The notes: generated from the sequence alone by a model not told the origin. A stretch of 64,000 bases of DNA from Denitrobacterium detoxificans (GCF_001643775.1 NZ_CP011402.1:2326432-2390431), one strand, 5' to 3'; shown: positions 1 through 9,385, counted from the first letter of the stretch. Numbers and translations: made by a program.

Positions 1-620
1 AGCGCCTGCTCGTCCAGGGGGTCGCATCCCGTGATTTCCGCAAGCTCCTCGTCATTGGGCTTCACCAGGAACGGGCGGTAAGGAAGCGAAAGCATAAGAA
101 CGTCCTGCGTGGCGTCCACCACCACGCGGACATCGCGTCCTTCGAGTTCCCGCATGACGCGTGCGTAGATATCCTTCGGCGTGCCTTTGGGAATGCCGCC
201 CGAAAGGATGACGAAGTCACCAGGACGAACCTGGTCGAGCTGGGAAAAGAAGCGCTGCAGGGAAGCCTCGTCGATTACGGGACCCGCAGCGTTGACAGCC
301 GTTTCCTCGCTGGAATCGCCACCGGTAACGGTCCCCTTCAACTTCGCATTGATACGCGTGTTGCCTGCGGGAAGACGAATGAACCCCGTGGGAATGCCGT
401 CTTCCTGGAGCGCAGCTTCGAGCGCCGCACCCGTCCAACCGGCAATGAAACCCCAGGCCGTGCTCGTGCGGCCCAAATGGCTCAGAACGTAGGAAACGTT
501 GACGCCCTTGCCGCCGAAGAAGAATTCCTGAGAAGCGGCCCTATTGATGCGCCCAAAGGCGAGATCGTCCACGCGCATTACGCAATCTATGGCTGGATTG
601 AACGTAATCGTGTAAATCAC
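1..620 (-). CDS. fruK: 1-phosphofructokinase, N-terminal part (cut by window edge)
   Basis: PfkB-family sugar kinase, probably phosphorylating fructose 1-phosphate to fructose 1,6-bisphosphate in the cytoplasm. About 206 residues are visible of a family length near 310. The start reads VIYTITFNPAIDCVMRV, as in FruK/LacC enzymes, and the PfkB signature FFGGKGVNVS follows near residue 35. A second stretch, ILSGGIPKG, is also family-typical. The C-terminal GAGD catalytic motif lies outside the window. GTG at 620 is chosen because it begins the conserved first beta-strand and has a purine-rich AAAGG upstream. The choice of FruK over tagatose-6-phosphate kinase (LacC) rests on overall resemblance; the rest of the fru operon is not visible. 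Confidence 0.85.
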   Translation of the reverse strand, partial: MIYTITFNPAIDCVMRVDDLAFGRINRAASQEFFFGGKGVNVSYVLSHLGRTSTAWGFIAGWTGAALEAALQEDGIPTGFIRLPAGNTRINAKLKGTVTGGDSSEETAVNAAGPVIDEASLQRFFSQLDQVRPGDFVILSGGIPKGTPKDIYARVMRELEGRDVRVVVDATQDVLMLSLPYRPFLVKPNDEELAEITGCDPLDEQA

Positions 621-653
621 GGCGACACCTTTCCCCGGGTAAGCCCCTGGTCC

Positions 654-682
654 ATCATACGAACAAAACCATCGTAAGTCTA
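654..682 (-). promoter_or_regulatory. candidate sigma-70 promoter for the fruK-like gene
   Basis: On the minus strand TAGACT and TATGAT are separated by exactly 17 bases, about 35 bases upstream of the GTG start. The -35 box is a moderate match. Assignment is by eye only. Confidence 0.4.
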
Positions 683-902
683 TTGGTTTGGTCTCATTTA
701 GAATGCGGCCCTACCCCACAGACTCCCGAAACGGCGGCACTCGCACTGCTGCCTCGCAAATACGAGCGCAGTCGAATACGGCCAAACGCACATGGTAGCA
801 ATGACGCGCTGGTATCATGGGCAAAGCGCGTTGGTATCACATTTACACTATGAATGGCCGGAATATCGGCAAACGGCATTTTTACGCCCCACTACGACCC
901 AT

Positions 903-3101
903 CTAGGCAATCCGCTCGAATTCGCGTACGTTCATGGGCTTGTAAAAATAGAAGCCCTGCATCTCAAGGCAGCCGCATTCCAGCAGGTTAGCAGCCTGAT
1001 CGACGGTCTCTACGCCCTCGGCAAGAATGTCCATCCCCAACGCGCGCACCATCTTGACCACATGGTTCACGATGATGCCTCCCTTCACCTGGTCCCCCGT
1101 TTCGGTGAGGAAGCGAAGATCGAGCTTAATGCGGTCGACGGGCATCTCCTTGAGCATGTTCAGCGACGAATAGCCACTGCCGAAGTCGTCCATTTCCACC
1201 AGGAAGCCATGTTCCCGCAAGCGGGAAACCGTGCGAATCAGCAATTCGGGATCGCTCATATACACCGTCTCGGTAATCTCTATGTGAAGCTGGCTTGGGT
1301 CCACTCCGTACCGTTGCACAAGGCTCGTGAAATGCTCGAGCAGATTCTTGTCGTCACGAACGTCGCTGCGCGCAACGTTCACCGAAACGGCCAGACGTCT
1401 CCCCTGCTCATTCCATCTTTGAAGGTCGCGGCACACCTGTTCCCACACGTAGCAATCCAAGTCATAGATCAGCCCAGATTCCTCAAGGGCGGGAATGAAC
1501 TCCGCGGGGCTCAGCCATCCAAACGTCGCATGCTTCCAACGACAAAGCGCCTCGGCCCCCACAAGCTCACCTGTCTCGTAATTGACCTGCGGCTGATACC
1601 ACACTTGGATTTCCCCCGACTGAAGGGCAATGGAAAGATGGCTGCTAATGTCGGCATCACGCCTCTCCTTGCGCCATTGATCGGCGTTGTAGAACTCGTA
1701 GCCGCCCTTCCCCGTCTTGTTCGCGCGCTCTTCCGCAACGCGCGCGAAGTCAAGCATGCGATCGACGTCGACATTCTCATGATCGGCTGGAGTCAAGACG
1801 TAGATGCCGCTGCAGATGCGCACCTGGTTTTCCCGTCCCTGGTTAATGAAGTAGTTGCGCAGGGGCTCGAACACGTCCAAATCGTCCTGGAGAACCTGAC
1901 CCTCTTTGGCAATGCTGCGAAGCACGGCGAACTTATCTCCTTCGACGCGCCCAATGGCTTCGTCATCGCCAAGCACCTTCTTGGAGGTGCTCACCCAGAA
2001 CTTGAGCAGCTCATCGCCTGCCTCCATGCCAAGGCTGTCATTGATGTACTTGAAGTTCTTTATGTTGTTGTACGACAGCAGGTAGGGGGTATCGGGGTGC
2101 TCTTTCAGCAGCTCCGTCACCCGCTTGCGGAAGCCTTCCATGCTGAGCGCACCCGTAAGCGGGTCGATGTCGATAAGGCGGCGAACTTCCTCTTCCTGTT
2201 GCAAGCGCATTGTTCGACGCCGAAGCAAAACGATAATCACCAGCATGGCAAACAGCGCAAGAACGGCCAACGCAACCACGCCGTATTGATGCACGTAATC
2301 GAAGAGGTCGTAGCGGTACAGGCGACGCGATGTGTAATCGAGAACCACCGCCTGACGTTTCGTATCGGTCAGCGACCCGATGCCCCCATTCAAACGATCG
2401 ATAATCTCTCGTCCCCTGGGAGTGTCCAAAGCCCCCACGCGAAAGTCCATGGCAAACATCGTGGCAGGCTGCACCTGCAAGTCCGCATACGCGGGCTTCT
2501 GCAGCATGTAACTCCAGAAGTACGAGTTATGAAGCAGCGCGTTCACTTCGCCCGCGCGGAGAGCTCTCACGCCGTCGTCCATAGTCGCATACATCTTGAT
2601 TTCCACGCCAGGGTATAGGCCCTGAACAGTATCCGCCACGCCGCTTTGGGACTCGAGCATGCCCACGCACAAGTTACCAAGCGACGGCATGGTGCGCTCC
2701 CCCTCGGTCACCAGGGTAAACGGTGTTTGGATGAGATTGTCGGTTACTACGATTTCCTGCCCCGAAGCGCTGCGTATGGCGCTGCCGAATGGCATGAGCA
2801 CGTCGTAGTCAGTAGCATCCAGGGCCTCTTTCAGATTGGCTTCCTTGATTTCCTTGAATACGACCGTATAGCCTGCGTCTTCGGCCGCAGCCGTCAGAAG
2901 GTCAACGCCAATTCCCACGGGGTCCCCGTCTTCGGCATCCCGGTAGATGATGGGACAGCGATCGGTGGGCACGCCCACCACAAGGACTTCATTGGCGTCA
3001 TCGGCAAATGCAGAGGCAGGAGCAAGGACGCCGAAACAAGTAATCGCGAACGCGAAAATGAGAGCCGCAACAAGCCCTCCAAGGATTCTCATTTTCGCCA
3101 T
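903..3101 (-). CDS. Periplasmic-sensor GGDEF-EAL protein (probable c-di-GMP phosphodiesterase)
   Basis: Predicted membrane sensor of about 732 residues. It has a signal segment (residues 1-34), a solute-binding SBP_bac_3-like domain (about 40-285, containing PVGIGVDLL), one membrane helix (about 300-322), a GGDEF domain and a C-terminal EAL domain (about 500-732). The GGDEF signature is degenerate (RVEGDKF), so cyclase activity is unlikely. The EAL domain keeps GAEALCRW, EITE, DDFGSGYSSLN and LAEGVET, so c-di-GMP hydrolysis is expected. ATG at 3101 is preferred over TTG at 3110 because AGGGG sits 9 bases before the ATG and abuts the TTG. The likely ligand is an amino acid or similar small solute, inferred only from the fold. 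Confidence 0.9.
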   Translation of the reverse strand: MAKMRILGGLVAALIFAFAITCFGVLAPASAFADDANEVLVVGVPTDRCPIIYRDAEDGDPVGIGVDLLTAAAEDAGYTVVFKEIKEANLKEALDATDYDVLMPFGSAIRSASGQEIVVTDNLIQTPFTLVTEGERTMPSLGNLCVGMLESQSGVADTVQGLYPGVEIKMYATMDDGVRALRAGEVNALLHNSYFWSYMLQKPAYADLQVQPATMFAMDFRVGALDTPRGREIIDRLNGGIGSLTDTKRQAVVLDYTSRRLYRYDLFDYVHQYGVVALAVLALFAMLVIIVLLRRRTMRLQQEEEVRRLIDIDPLTGALSMEGFRKRVTELLKEHPDTPYLLSYNNIKNFKYINDSLGMEAGDELLKFWVSTSKKVLGDDEAIGRVEGDKFAVLRSIAKEGQVLQDDLDVFEPLRNYFINQGRENQVRICSGIYVLTPADHENVDVDRMLDFARVAEERANKTGKGGYEFYNADQWRKERRDADISSHLSIALQSGEIQVWYQPQVNYETGELVGAEALCRWKHATFGWLSPAEFIPALEESGLIYDLDCYVWEQVCRDLQRWNEQGRRLAVSVNVARSDVRDDKNLLEHFTSLVQRYGVDPSQLHIEITETVYMSDPELLIRTVSRLREHGFLVEMDDFGSGYSSLNMLKEMPVDRIKLDLRFLTETGDQVKGGIIVNHVVKMVRALGMDILAEGVETVDQAANLLECGCLEMQGFYFYKPMNVREFERIA

Positions 3102-3465
3102 GGAAACCAACCCCTATGCACACCATACCCCCCAAGCACATTTTACGCCCCAAAAGGTTATTGGCACATTTCTGATACCAATATGGCACACGAGAGAACA
3201 AAGTGTCCCATCAGGCACTATATAAAGTATGCCCACATGGAAGCCAAGCACAATATACCCATGAAACCGGCAATCGCAGCATGCCTCCTCGCGGCGATTG
3301 GCGCATGAATTGCAGCCAGCGCGCCAACCCAAGCCGCGTCCGTCGCCGCCCCTGCGCGATTACGCCTGCGCATATCGTTCCTGTGAGGAATCGCCCCGTG
3401 CATGGACGCGCGATGTACGAGGGTCTATACCGTCATAGGTCCATTTCATGATTAGGAGTTTATTC
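3102..3465. other. 364-base divergent intergenic region
   Basis: This stretch separates the EAL gene (minus) from the PQ-loop gene (plus) and must hold both promoters. I see no convincing ORF, hairpin terminator or riboswitch. Short ORFs on both strands lack ribosome sites and recognisable sequence. TTGTTC and TATCAG with an 18-base gap lie on the minus strand near 3160-3195 but are weak. Confidence 0.4.
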
Positions 3466-3738
3466 ATGGCTGCAGTTCTCGAAGCGATTATGTTGGTATG
3501 CTTCGGTCTTTCCTGGCCCATCAACGCAATGAAAGCCTGGAAGGCGCGCACCGCCGCAGGCACTTCGTGGATGTTCCTGGCGCTCATCACGCTCGGCTAT
3601 GTTGCCGGCATTACCGCCAAATTCGTCGGCGGCACCGTAAACTGGGTCCTCATCGTCTACTTCCTAAACCTGGCGGCACTGGCTGCAAACTGGATCATCT
3701 TCGCGCGCAACAAGGCACTAGACGCGAAAAAGGCATAA
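3466..3738 (+). CDS. Small PQ-loop / SemiSWEET-like membrane protein
   Basis: Ninety-residue protein with three hydrophobic helices. The first helix-loop reads LSWPINAMKAWKARTAAGTS, which follows the PQ-loop pattern (Pro, then Lys-rich turn, then GxS) found in SemiSWEET sugar carriers and related three-helix proteins. A homodimer would make the six-helix transporter, if it is one. The ATG at 3466 has AGGAG seven bases upstream, so an in-frame ATG at 3448, which lies before that ribosome site, is rejected. Neighbours give no substrate. An alternative is an uncharacterised small integral membrane protein without transport role. Confidence 0.65.
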   Translation: MAAVLEAIMLVCFGLSWPINAMKAWKARTAAGTSWMFLALITLGYVAGITAKFVGGTVNWVLIVYFLNLAALAANWIIFARNKALDAKKA

Positions 3739-3946
3739 GCGCAAACGGGCCACTGCCTGCTTGCGCGCCGACGTGTATTTGCCCACGTCGCCCGCTACGA
3801 CTTGGAAACAAACGCCAGATAACGCCCATCACCCCCTCTCGCCGCCCAATTACGGCGCGTATACTTCGCTCGTATGGGGGCATTCCTATTTATCACGTTG
3901 CCGGCACGAAACGTACTTCCTGCAACGACGACGGAATGGAGGGCTT

Positions 3947-6268
3947 ATGAAACGTAACCCGAAGTGGAAACGATCGGCCGTTTCCGTCATCGCATCCGTG
4001 ACGATGACATTCTCGTTGGCATTCGCGCCAGGCGTCGCAAGCGCATTCGCCGCACCAAGCAACGCGCAGGCCAACGACGTACCAGCTTGGGCAATTGACG
4101 ACGGGCAAGACGCATCGAGTAAACTCACCGCCCAAGCTTCGCTGCCAACCACGTACGACCTGCGTAGCGACGATCTCGTCACCTCCGTCAAGCTGCAGAA
4201 TCCCTGGCAAAACTGCTGGGCCTTCGGCGGCATCGCAGCCGCTGAAACCTCCGTTCTCTCTTCGTACGGCTCAACCTACACGTCTTCGGGACTCGACCTT
4301 TCCGAAAAGCACCTCACCTGGTTCTCGCTGCATCCGGTAACGGAAGCCGTTGACTCGACCCAGGTGGGCGAAGGCTTGCACCTCTTCAGCGATGCCGACA
4401 CCGCGGCATACGATGCGGGTGGCTTGCCCATTTACATCACCACGCTCTTCTCCCAGGGCGTAGGCCCCCTGCCAGAATCGGCGTTCCCCTTCCAGGGTGC
4501 CGAAAAGATTGCCACGGATGAGTACTACGAAGCGCATCCCGATGTACTTGCCGCAGACACCAAGAGCCAGCTCGAGCTCCTTGCGGCATCCCGGGAAATG
4601 ACGTACGACGAATTCATGCAAGCCCAGTCGGCATCCACGGGCAAAACCGTAGATGAGCTGTTCGAATTTTACGTAAACAGCATGCTCGAAAAGTCCAAGG
4701 TAGATAGGACCTATTCTAAGTACGACGACTGGACCATCCCCGAAACCAATAACGAGGGACAGTCCAACCGCCTCCTCACCTCGGGGTTCCTCTTGAAAAA
4801 CGGCAATATCATGCCCGACTACTGGACCAATTACGAAACGAGGACAACGCTCAACGAATCGGCGCAGACCGCCATTAAGCAAGAGCTGCTGAACGGGCGC
4901 GGCGTCAGCCTCGTATACCACGCAGACCAGAGCGGAACCTACACCATGAGCGATGGCGTGCATGGTTCGATGTACAACCAGTACACCAGCGACATCCTGA
5001 ACCCCACTCATGCCGTATGCATCGTGGGCTGGGACGATTCCTACTCCAAAGACAATTTCAAGACCGCCGCGCCCGGCGATGGCGCTTGGATCGTCAAGAA
5101 TAGCTGGGGTTCGACCGCCGACGCCACGGCCGACGGATTCAACCGCAACGAATATGGCCTTTTGAATGACGAAGGCGAATACACGGGATACTTCTACCTG
5201 TCGTACTACGATAAGACGGTCGTCCAAGCGGAGACGATGGAGTTCTCGACCAATCTCGCCTCTTCGGACGGCTTCTACACCATGCAGTATGACTACATGC
5301 CCGCCGTCAGGGGTTTCTACGATACGCCCGACTCTTCGAGCGTGGTGAGCTCGGCGAACGTGTTCGAGGAAGTCGATCCGACCGTCCTTAAGAGCGTGTC
5401 CACGCGCACCTCGCAGGAAAACATGCGCGTGACGTTTGCGGTATACCTGTTGAACGACAACGCGCAAAACCCCACTGATGGCGAGCTGGTTGCGCGCACC
5501 TCGACCAACTTCCTATACGCTGGGTTCCATCGCATCGACCTGGACCAGACCGTCACCATCCCCGCCGGCACCAAGTTCTCGGTCGTCGCAACGTCCTCCC
5601 GCCTGGACGACAGCGGGCAGCGCATCTACAACGCTTCGGCCAACAAGGGCCTGTCGAAGCAGACCGCCCAGGAACAGAAAGCACCAGCCTGGTGCCAAGC
5701 CGTCGTGAACAAGGGCGAAAGCTACCTGTATGCCGATGGGGCATGGCAAGACTGGAGCGATTACCTGGAAGCGACTTCCGCCGAAATCGATGGCGCGCCC
5801 GTCGATAACTTCTCGATCAAGGCATATGCCGAAGCGGCTCCCGTCGATTCCACAACCGAGATGTACCGTCTGTACAATCCCAACGGCGGCGAGCACTTCT
5901 ACACCGCCAGCGAAGTTGAGCGCGACGGCCTCGTCGATCTTGGGTGGCAGTACGAAGGCGTTGGCTGGACCGCACCGATTTCAAGCACCATACCCGTATA
6001 TCGTCTGTACAACCCCAATGGCGGAGACCATCACTACACGATGAGCGAAGAGGAAATGACTGGCCTCGTCAAGCTTGGATGGAACTACGAGGGCGTAGGC
6101 TGGTATAGCGACCCCGAAGAGGGAACGCCCCTGTACCGCCAGTACAATCCCAATGCGACCTCCGGTGCCCACAACTACACCACCAGCAAGGAAGAGAACG
6201 ATTCGCTCATTGCCCTTGGTTGGCAGGCTGAAGGAATTGGCTGGTACGGATTGAAGGCTACCTCCTAG
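3947..6268 (+). CDS. Secreted papain-like (C1) cysteine protease with three C-terminal DUF5648-type repeats
   Basis: Exported protein of 773 residues. A Sec signal peptide covers about residues 1-36. The peptidase C1 domain has catalytic Cys90 in QNCWAF (with the oxyanion Gln two residues earlier), His355 in PTHAVCIVGWD and Asn385 in VKNSWGS. A spacer of about 115 residues is inserted between the first and second halves. The C-terminus from about residue 637 carries three tandem repeats of about 45 residues, each starting YRLYNPN or YRQYNPN and ending EGVGW or EGIGW; this matches DUF5648 lectin-like repeats, which may bind glycans or cell wall. GGAGGG precedes the ATG at 3947. It is monocistronic, with a strong terminator after the stop. 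Host or dietary protein degradation is inferred. Confidence 0.9.
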   Translation: MKRNPKWKRSAVSVIASVTMTFSLAFAPGVASAFAAPSNAQANDVPAWAIDDGQDASSKLTAQASLPTTYDLRSDDLVTSVKLQNPWQNCWAFGGIAAAETSVLSSYGSTYTSSGLDLSEKHLTWFSLHPVTEAVDSTQVGEGLHLFSDADTAAYDAGGLPIYITTLFSQGVGPLPESAFPFQGAEKIATDEYYEAHPDVLAADTKSQLELLAASREMTYDEFMQAQSASTGKTVDELFEFYVNSMLEKSKVDRTYSKYDDWTIPETNNEGQSNRLLTSGFLLKNGNIMPDYWTNYETRTTLNESAQTAIKQELLNGRGVSLVYHADQSGTYTMSDGVHGSMYNQYTSDILNPTHAVCIVGWDDSYSKDNFKTAAPGDGAWIVKNSWGSTADATADGFNRNEYGLLNDEGEYTGYFYLSYYDKTVVQAETMEFSTNLASSDGFYTMQYDYMPAVRGFYDTPDSSSVVSSANVFEEVDPTVLKSVSTRTSQENMRVTFAVYLLNDNAQNPTDGELVARTSTNFLYAGFHRIDLDQTVTIPAGTKFSVVATSSRLDDSGQRIYNASANKGLSKQTAQEQKAPAWCQAVVNKGESYLYADGAWQDWSDYLEATSAEIDGAPVDNFSIKAYAEAAPVDSTTEMYRLYNPNGGEHFYTASEVERDGLVDLGWQYEGVGWTAPISSTIPVYRLYNPNGGDHHYTMSEEEMTGLVKLGWNYEGVGWYSDPEEGTPLYRQYNPNATSGAHNYTTSKEENDSLIALGWQAEGIGWYGLKATS

Positions 6269-6305
6269 TAGCACCGCATTCCGCAAGCGCGCCTTAGGCA
6301 GACGT

Positions 6306-6344
6306 AATCCCCTGGCAGAGAGTCACATCCTGCCGGGGGATTTT
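6306..6344 (+). terminator. Rho-independent terminator of the C1 protease gene
   Basis: Left arm 6306-6318 (AATCCCCTGGCAG) pairs with right arm 6330-6342 with one T.G pair, an 11-base loop, and a TTTT run overlapping the end of the right arm. Confidence 0.85.
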
Positions 6345-6564
6345 ACGTTGCGGCCCATTCAACGCCACCAGCTGTGGGCATCGCTGGCCCCTCGACCACA
6401 ACCCCTAGATTAACAACAATTGGGAAACAATTTCTTTCATTTGTGAAGTACCCTACATATTGTTGCCTCAAAGGGGGTAATATTGCACATGTTGTGAGCT
6501 TTTCGTTTCACTGGCCGTCGGTAGCGGCCAAGCCGCCCAGCGCGGCGGCGGAATGGAGGGATTC
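6345..6564. other. Intergenic region before the small ORF and CDP-alcohol transferase gene
   Basis: About 220 bases with an AT-rich part (6410-6500) that likely holds the promoter for the downstream genes. I find no convincing -35/-10 pair, hairpin or riboswitch signature. Confidence 0.3.
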
Positions 6565-6666
6565 ATGGGGAATCATTCCAGCTTGAAACGTATGCCCACG
6601 GTAAACGCAGCACAAACGAACCCCATCCGTGCACATGCGAGGGACGGCGCGTATGGCCTGGAATAG
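6565..6666 (+). CDS. Candidate 33-residue leader ORF overlapping the next gene
   Basis: ATG at 6565 follows GGAGG with five bases between, the best ribosome site in the region. The frame runs 33 codons (MGNHSSLKRMPTVNAAQ at the start) to TAG at 6664. It overlaps the proposed start of the CDP-alcohol transferase at 6653 by 14 bases in another frame, which would allow translational coupling. The peptide shows no membrane helix and no motif I recognise. It could be a real small protein, a coupling leader, or chance. Confidence 0.35.
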   Translation: MGNHSSLKRMPTVNAAQTNPIRAHARDGAYGLE

Positions 6667-7213
6667 CACTCCGGGTTACGCCCGCACCAACATCTTCGCC
6701 ACGTCGCGGTACGCCACCGTGGCAAACGTGCTCACCTTTTCCCGCATCGCGCTCAGCGTTGCACTTCTCACCCAAACGCCCCTTTCTCCCGCATTTCTCG
6801 CACTGCTCGCAGCAGCGGGCATCACCGACATGATCGATGGCGCTATCGCACGCGCCACCGGCTCGGAAACCGAATTCGGAGAAAAGCTCGACAGCATTGC
6901 TGACATCGTTCTTGCTGCTATCTGCCTGGCAACCATCCTGCCCGCCGTCTCGCTTCCGCTCTGGCTGCTCATCTGGATTGCCGTAATCGCCGTCGAAAAG
7001 ATTGCCAACCTGGCCGGCGGCCTGCTCATGTACCGACGCCTCATCGCGCCGCACACTACGGCAAACAAGATAGCGGGCGTCTTGGTGTTCCTGGTGCCGT
7101 TCGTCATCCCCCTCTTCGGCGCGGTCATCCCCGCCATACCCGCCTGCATTGCGGCCACCTTCGCGGTCATCCAGGAAGGCCACTACATTCGGCTTGGGCT
7201 CGACTGGGGATAG
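6653..7213 (+). CDS. CDP-alcohol phosphatidyltransferase family protein
   Basis: Integral membrane enzyme of 186 residues that would transfer a phosphatidyl group from CDP-diacylglycerol to an alcohol. The full family signature is present at about residues 60-85: D-x2-DG-x2-AR-x8-G-x3-D-x3-D, with all metal-binding aspartates. Five to six hydrophobic helices surround it. The protein is short compared with PgsA or Pss, and substrate (glycerol phosphate, inositol phosphate, other) cannot be told. ATG at 6653 is preferred because GAGGG lies about nine bases upstream; GTG at 6629 is possible. It converges on the permease gene at 7223 with only nine bases between. Confidence 0.85.
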   Translation: MAWNSTPGYARTNIFATSRYATVANVLTFSRIALSVALLTQTPLSPAFLALLAAAGITDMIDGAIARATGSETEFGEKLDSIADIVLAAICLATILPAVSLPLWLLIWIAVIAVEKIANLAGGLLMYRRLIAPHTTANKIAGVLVFLVPFVIPLFGAVIPAIPACIAATFAVIQEGHYIRLGLDWG

Positions 7214-7222
7214 GCCGTACGA

Positions 7223-8398
7223 CTATCCCATCAGGGCATACGCCACGACAAGGCATGCGAGGAACGCCACGTTCAGCTTTAGGAACGGCACCATGAATTC
7301 GCGCGTGGTGGAACCGGGCACCAGGCGAAACGCTCGAAGCGCAATAAGGCTTGCAAGCGAGGCAACGGGCGTACCCAGCCCACCCAAGTCCACGCCCAGA
7401 AGCAGCGCATGCCAGTCCCCCGTGAAATGCGAGAGCAAAACCGCACTGGGCACATTGCTGATTACCTGGCTTGCCAACAGCGACGTCGCAAAGGGCGCCT
7501 GACCCACCGCCCAGGTAAGGGCACCTTCGATAGCGGGAATGCACGCCATATTGCCCGAGAACACGAAGAAGCATACGAACGTCGCAAGTAGCGACCAGTC
7601 AACGCGCTTCAGCGTTGTGCGGTCAAGCAGCGCCACGCAAAGCGCAACCACCACGCACGCAATCTGCCAGGGAACAAGCCGCACGACCGCAAGCACGCCA
7701 AACACAAAGAGCACCAGGTAGAACGCGCACCACGAGCGCTCGCTGGAGAACACGCGGCTGCGCGATGCAGGCCGGGTTGCGTCAGGCGCCTCGGCGGTAA
7801 CGGGCGCACGTTTGCCCTCGCTCGCCGAGATGACGACCGGCGTCTTCGGCCACGCCACGCAGCGCAGAGCGATGAGCACGAAGGACAAGGCGCAATACGG
7901 AGCGATGGCGCACGCGAACTCCCACGCGCTCACGTCGTACGTAAGGTAAATGAACAGGTTTTGCGGGTTGCCAAACGGCGTGACCATGCTGCCCAGGTTC
8001 GCGGCCACCGCCTGGGCAACCGCCACATGCGCAATGTCGCCGCGACGATCCGCCATGAGCAGCGTGGTCACCGTAAGAGGAACGAACGCGAGCAACGCCA
8101 CGTCGTTGGTGACGAGCATCGACACGAAGAACGGCGCGAACACGAGCAGCGCGTACAGCTTACGCGCGTTGGAGGCATGAGCGATAAGGCGACGCGCAAT
8201 ACGCGACAGCGCACCATGCGCCACTAATCCAGCGACAGCCGCCATAAGGCAGAAGAGCAGCGCGATGACGCGCACGTCAATCGAGGCGCCCAGCTCTTCC
8301 CACGACGGCATGGCAAACACGCTCGTAACGAGCGCAGCGGCGACAGCCACGCACAGCATGGCATGGTTATGTACGAATATGCGAATGATGTTCAACAT
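7223..8398 (-). CDS. ArsB/NhaD/citrate-type (ion transporter superfamily) permease
   Basis: Polytopic inner-membrane protein of 391 residues with about ten hydrophobic segments. VTNDVALLAFVPLT and TPFGNPQNLFIY match the paired conserved loops of the ion transporter superfamily (SLC13/CitM/ArsB/NhaD). A hydrophilic, low-complexity linker of about 35 residues divides two halves, as in that superfamily. The substrate could be a di/tricarboxylate, sodium/proton or arsenite; sequence alone does not decide, although the arsenic-related locus 10 kb away makes the last worth testing. It stands alone on the minus strand. Confidence 0.75.
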   Translation of the reverse strand: MLNIIRIFVHNHAMLCVAVAAALVTSVFAMPSWEELGASIDVRVIALLFCLMAAVAGLVAHGALSRIARRLIAHASNARKLYALLVFAPFFVSMLVTNDVALLAFVPLTVTTLLMADRRGDIAHVAVAQAVAANLGSMVTPFGNPQNLFIYLTYDVSAWEFACAIAPYCALSFVLIALRCVAWPKTPVVISASEGKRAPVTAEAPDATRPASRSRVFSSERSWCAFYLVLFVFGVLAVVRLVPWQIACVVVALCVALLDRTTLKRVDWSLLATFVCFFVFSGNMACIPAIEGALTWAVGQAPFATSLLASQVISNVPSAVLLSHFTGDWHALLLGVDLGGLGTPVASLASLIALRAFRLVPGSTTREFMVPFLKLNVAFLACLVVAYALMG

Positions 8399-8464
8399 AG
8401 CCCGCTAGTATAGACGTTCACCACGCGGAGTACCCCCGGACCCACGCAAGGAACAACACGCAAT

Positions 8465-8499
8465 GAAAACGGGCTCGCGCCATATGGCGCGAGCCCGTT
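8465..8499 (-). terminator. Terminator of the SDR gene
   Basis: Perfect 14-bp stem: arms 8468-8481 and 8486-8499 around ATAT. On the minus strand it is followed by a T-rich TTTTC stretch, just after the SDR stop codon. Confidence 0.9.
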
Positions 8500-8523
8500 G
8501 CAAGCACATGTTGCTCTGCGAAT

Positions 8524-9309
8524 TTACACGGCAGTGTAGCCGCCGTCAACGGCGATCATCTGACCGGTGACGTAGCTGGCCTCTTCGGAGCCCAGGAAGA
8601 TGGCGGCTGCGTTCAGCTCGCCCGACTGACCGTAGCGCTGCATGGGCACCGTGCTCTTCGCGAAGTTCTGGAAGTACTCGGTGTCGAGCGTTTCGGTGGT
8701 GAGCTCGGTGTAGAAGTAGCCCGGGCAGATGGCATTCACGGTAACGCCCTGCGGAGCCAGCTCGGCGGCAGCGCCACGCGTGAAGTTCACCACGGCGCCC
8801 TTGGAAGCGTGATAGGCAATGGTGGGGATGGCGGTATTGCCAACCAGACCATAGATGGAAGCGATGTTAATGATGCGGCCATAGCCCTGCTTGCCAGCTT
8901 CGATGTTCTTCACCATGTAGCCGCCAACCTTCTTGCACATCGTAAAGATGGAGGTAAGGTCCAGGTTCATCGTGAAATCCCAGTCGCCACGATCGAAGTC
9001 GACGAGCTTCGTGCCCGTGCCCTTCTCGCCGCCAGCAGAGTTCACCAGTACCTCGATATGGCCAAACTTCTCGTCGGCCGCAGCCACGGCAGCATCGATG
9101 GAAGCTTCGTCGGTAACGTCACAGGCAACAGGCAGTACCTCGACGCCGTACTTCTCGGAAAACTCCTTGGCGCTGGCCTCAAGACGCTCAACGCGACGAG
9201 CAAGAAGAACCAAGTTGGCACCCTGCTGCGCATAGCCTTCTGCCATCTGCTTGCCAAGACCGGAAGACGCGCCGGTAACCGCTACTACTTTGCCAGAAAA
9301 ATCGAACAT
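8524..9309 (-). CDS. Short-chain dehydrogenase/reductase
   Basis: Cytosolic NAD(P)-dependent oxidoreductase of 261 residues, classical SDR fold. The cofactor motif TGASSGLG starts near residue 11, followed by NSAGG, the catalytic serine in INIASIYG and the YHASK active-site pair. The C-terminal EASYVTGQMIAVDGGY is typical of FabG-like or sugar/steroid-alcohol dehydrogenases. The ATG at 9309 has AGAGG upstream; longer in-frame starts would add unrelated residues. It is monocistronic with its own terminator. Substrate is unknown. Confidence 0.88.
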   Translation of the reverse strand: MFDFSGKVVAVTGASSGLGKQMAEGYAQQGANLVLLARRVERLEASAKEFSEKYGVEVLPVACDVTDEASIDAAVAAADEKFGHIEVLVNSAGGEKGTGTKLVDFDRGDWDFTMNLDLTSIFTMCKKVGGYMVKNIEAGKQGYGRIINIASIYGLVGNTAIPTIAYHASKGAVVNFTRGAAAELAPQGVTVNAICPGYFYTELTTETLDTEYFQNFAKSTVPMQRYGQSGELNAAAIFLGSEEASYVTGQMIAVDGGYTAV

Positions 9310-9385
9310 ACATACCTCTTCTCTTCTACCGAACAAAGATGGTGGGTTCGACCTAACCCCAATCGAACCGTGGGATGAGTATAGG

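Noticed and set aside
792-2618. 608-codon open frame on the plus strand opposite the GGDEF-EAL gene
   Set aside because: It is the antisense of a clear multidomain protein, has no ribosome site and no recognisable sequence. High G+C keeps antisense frames open.
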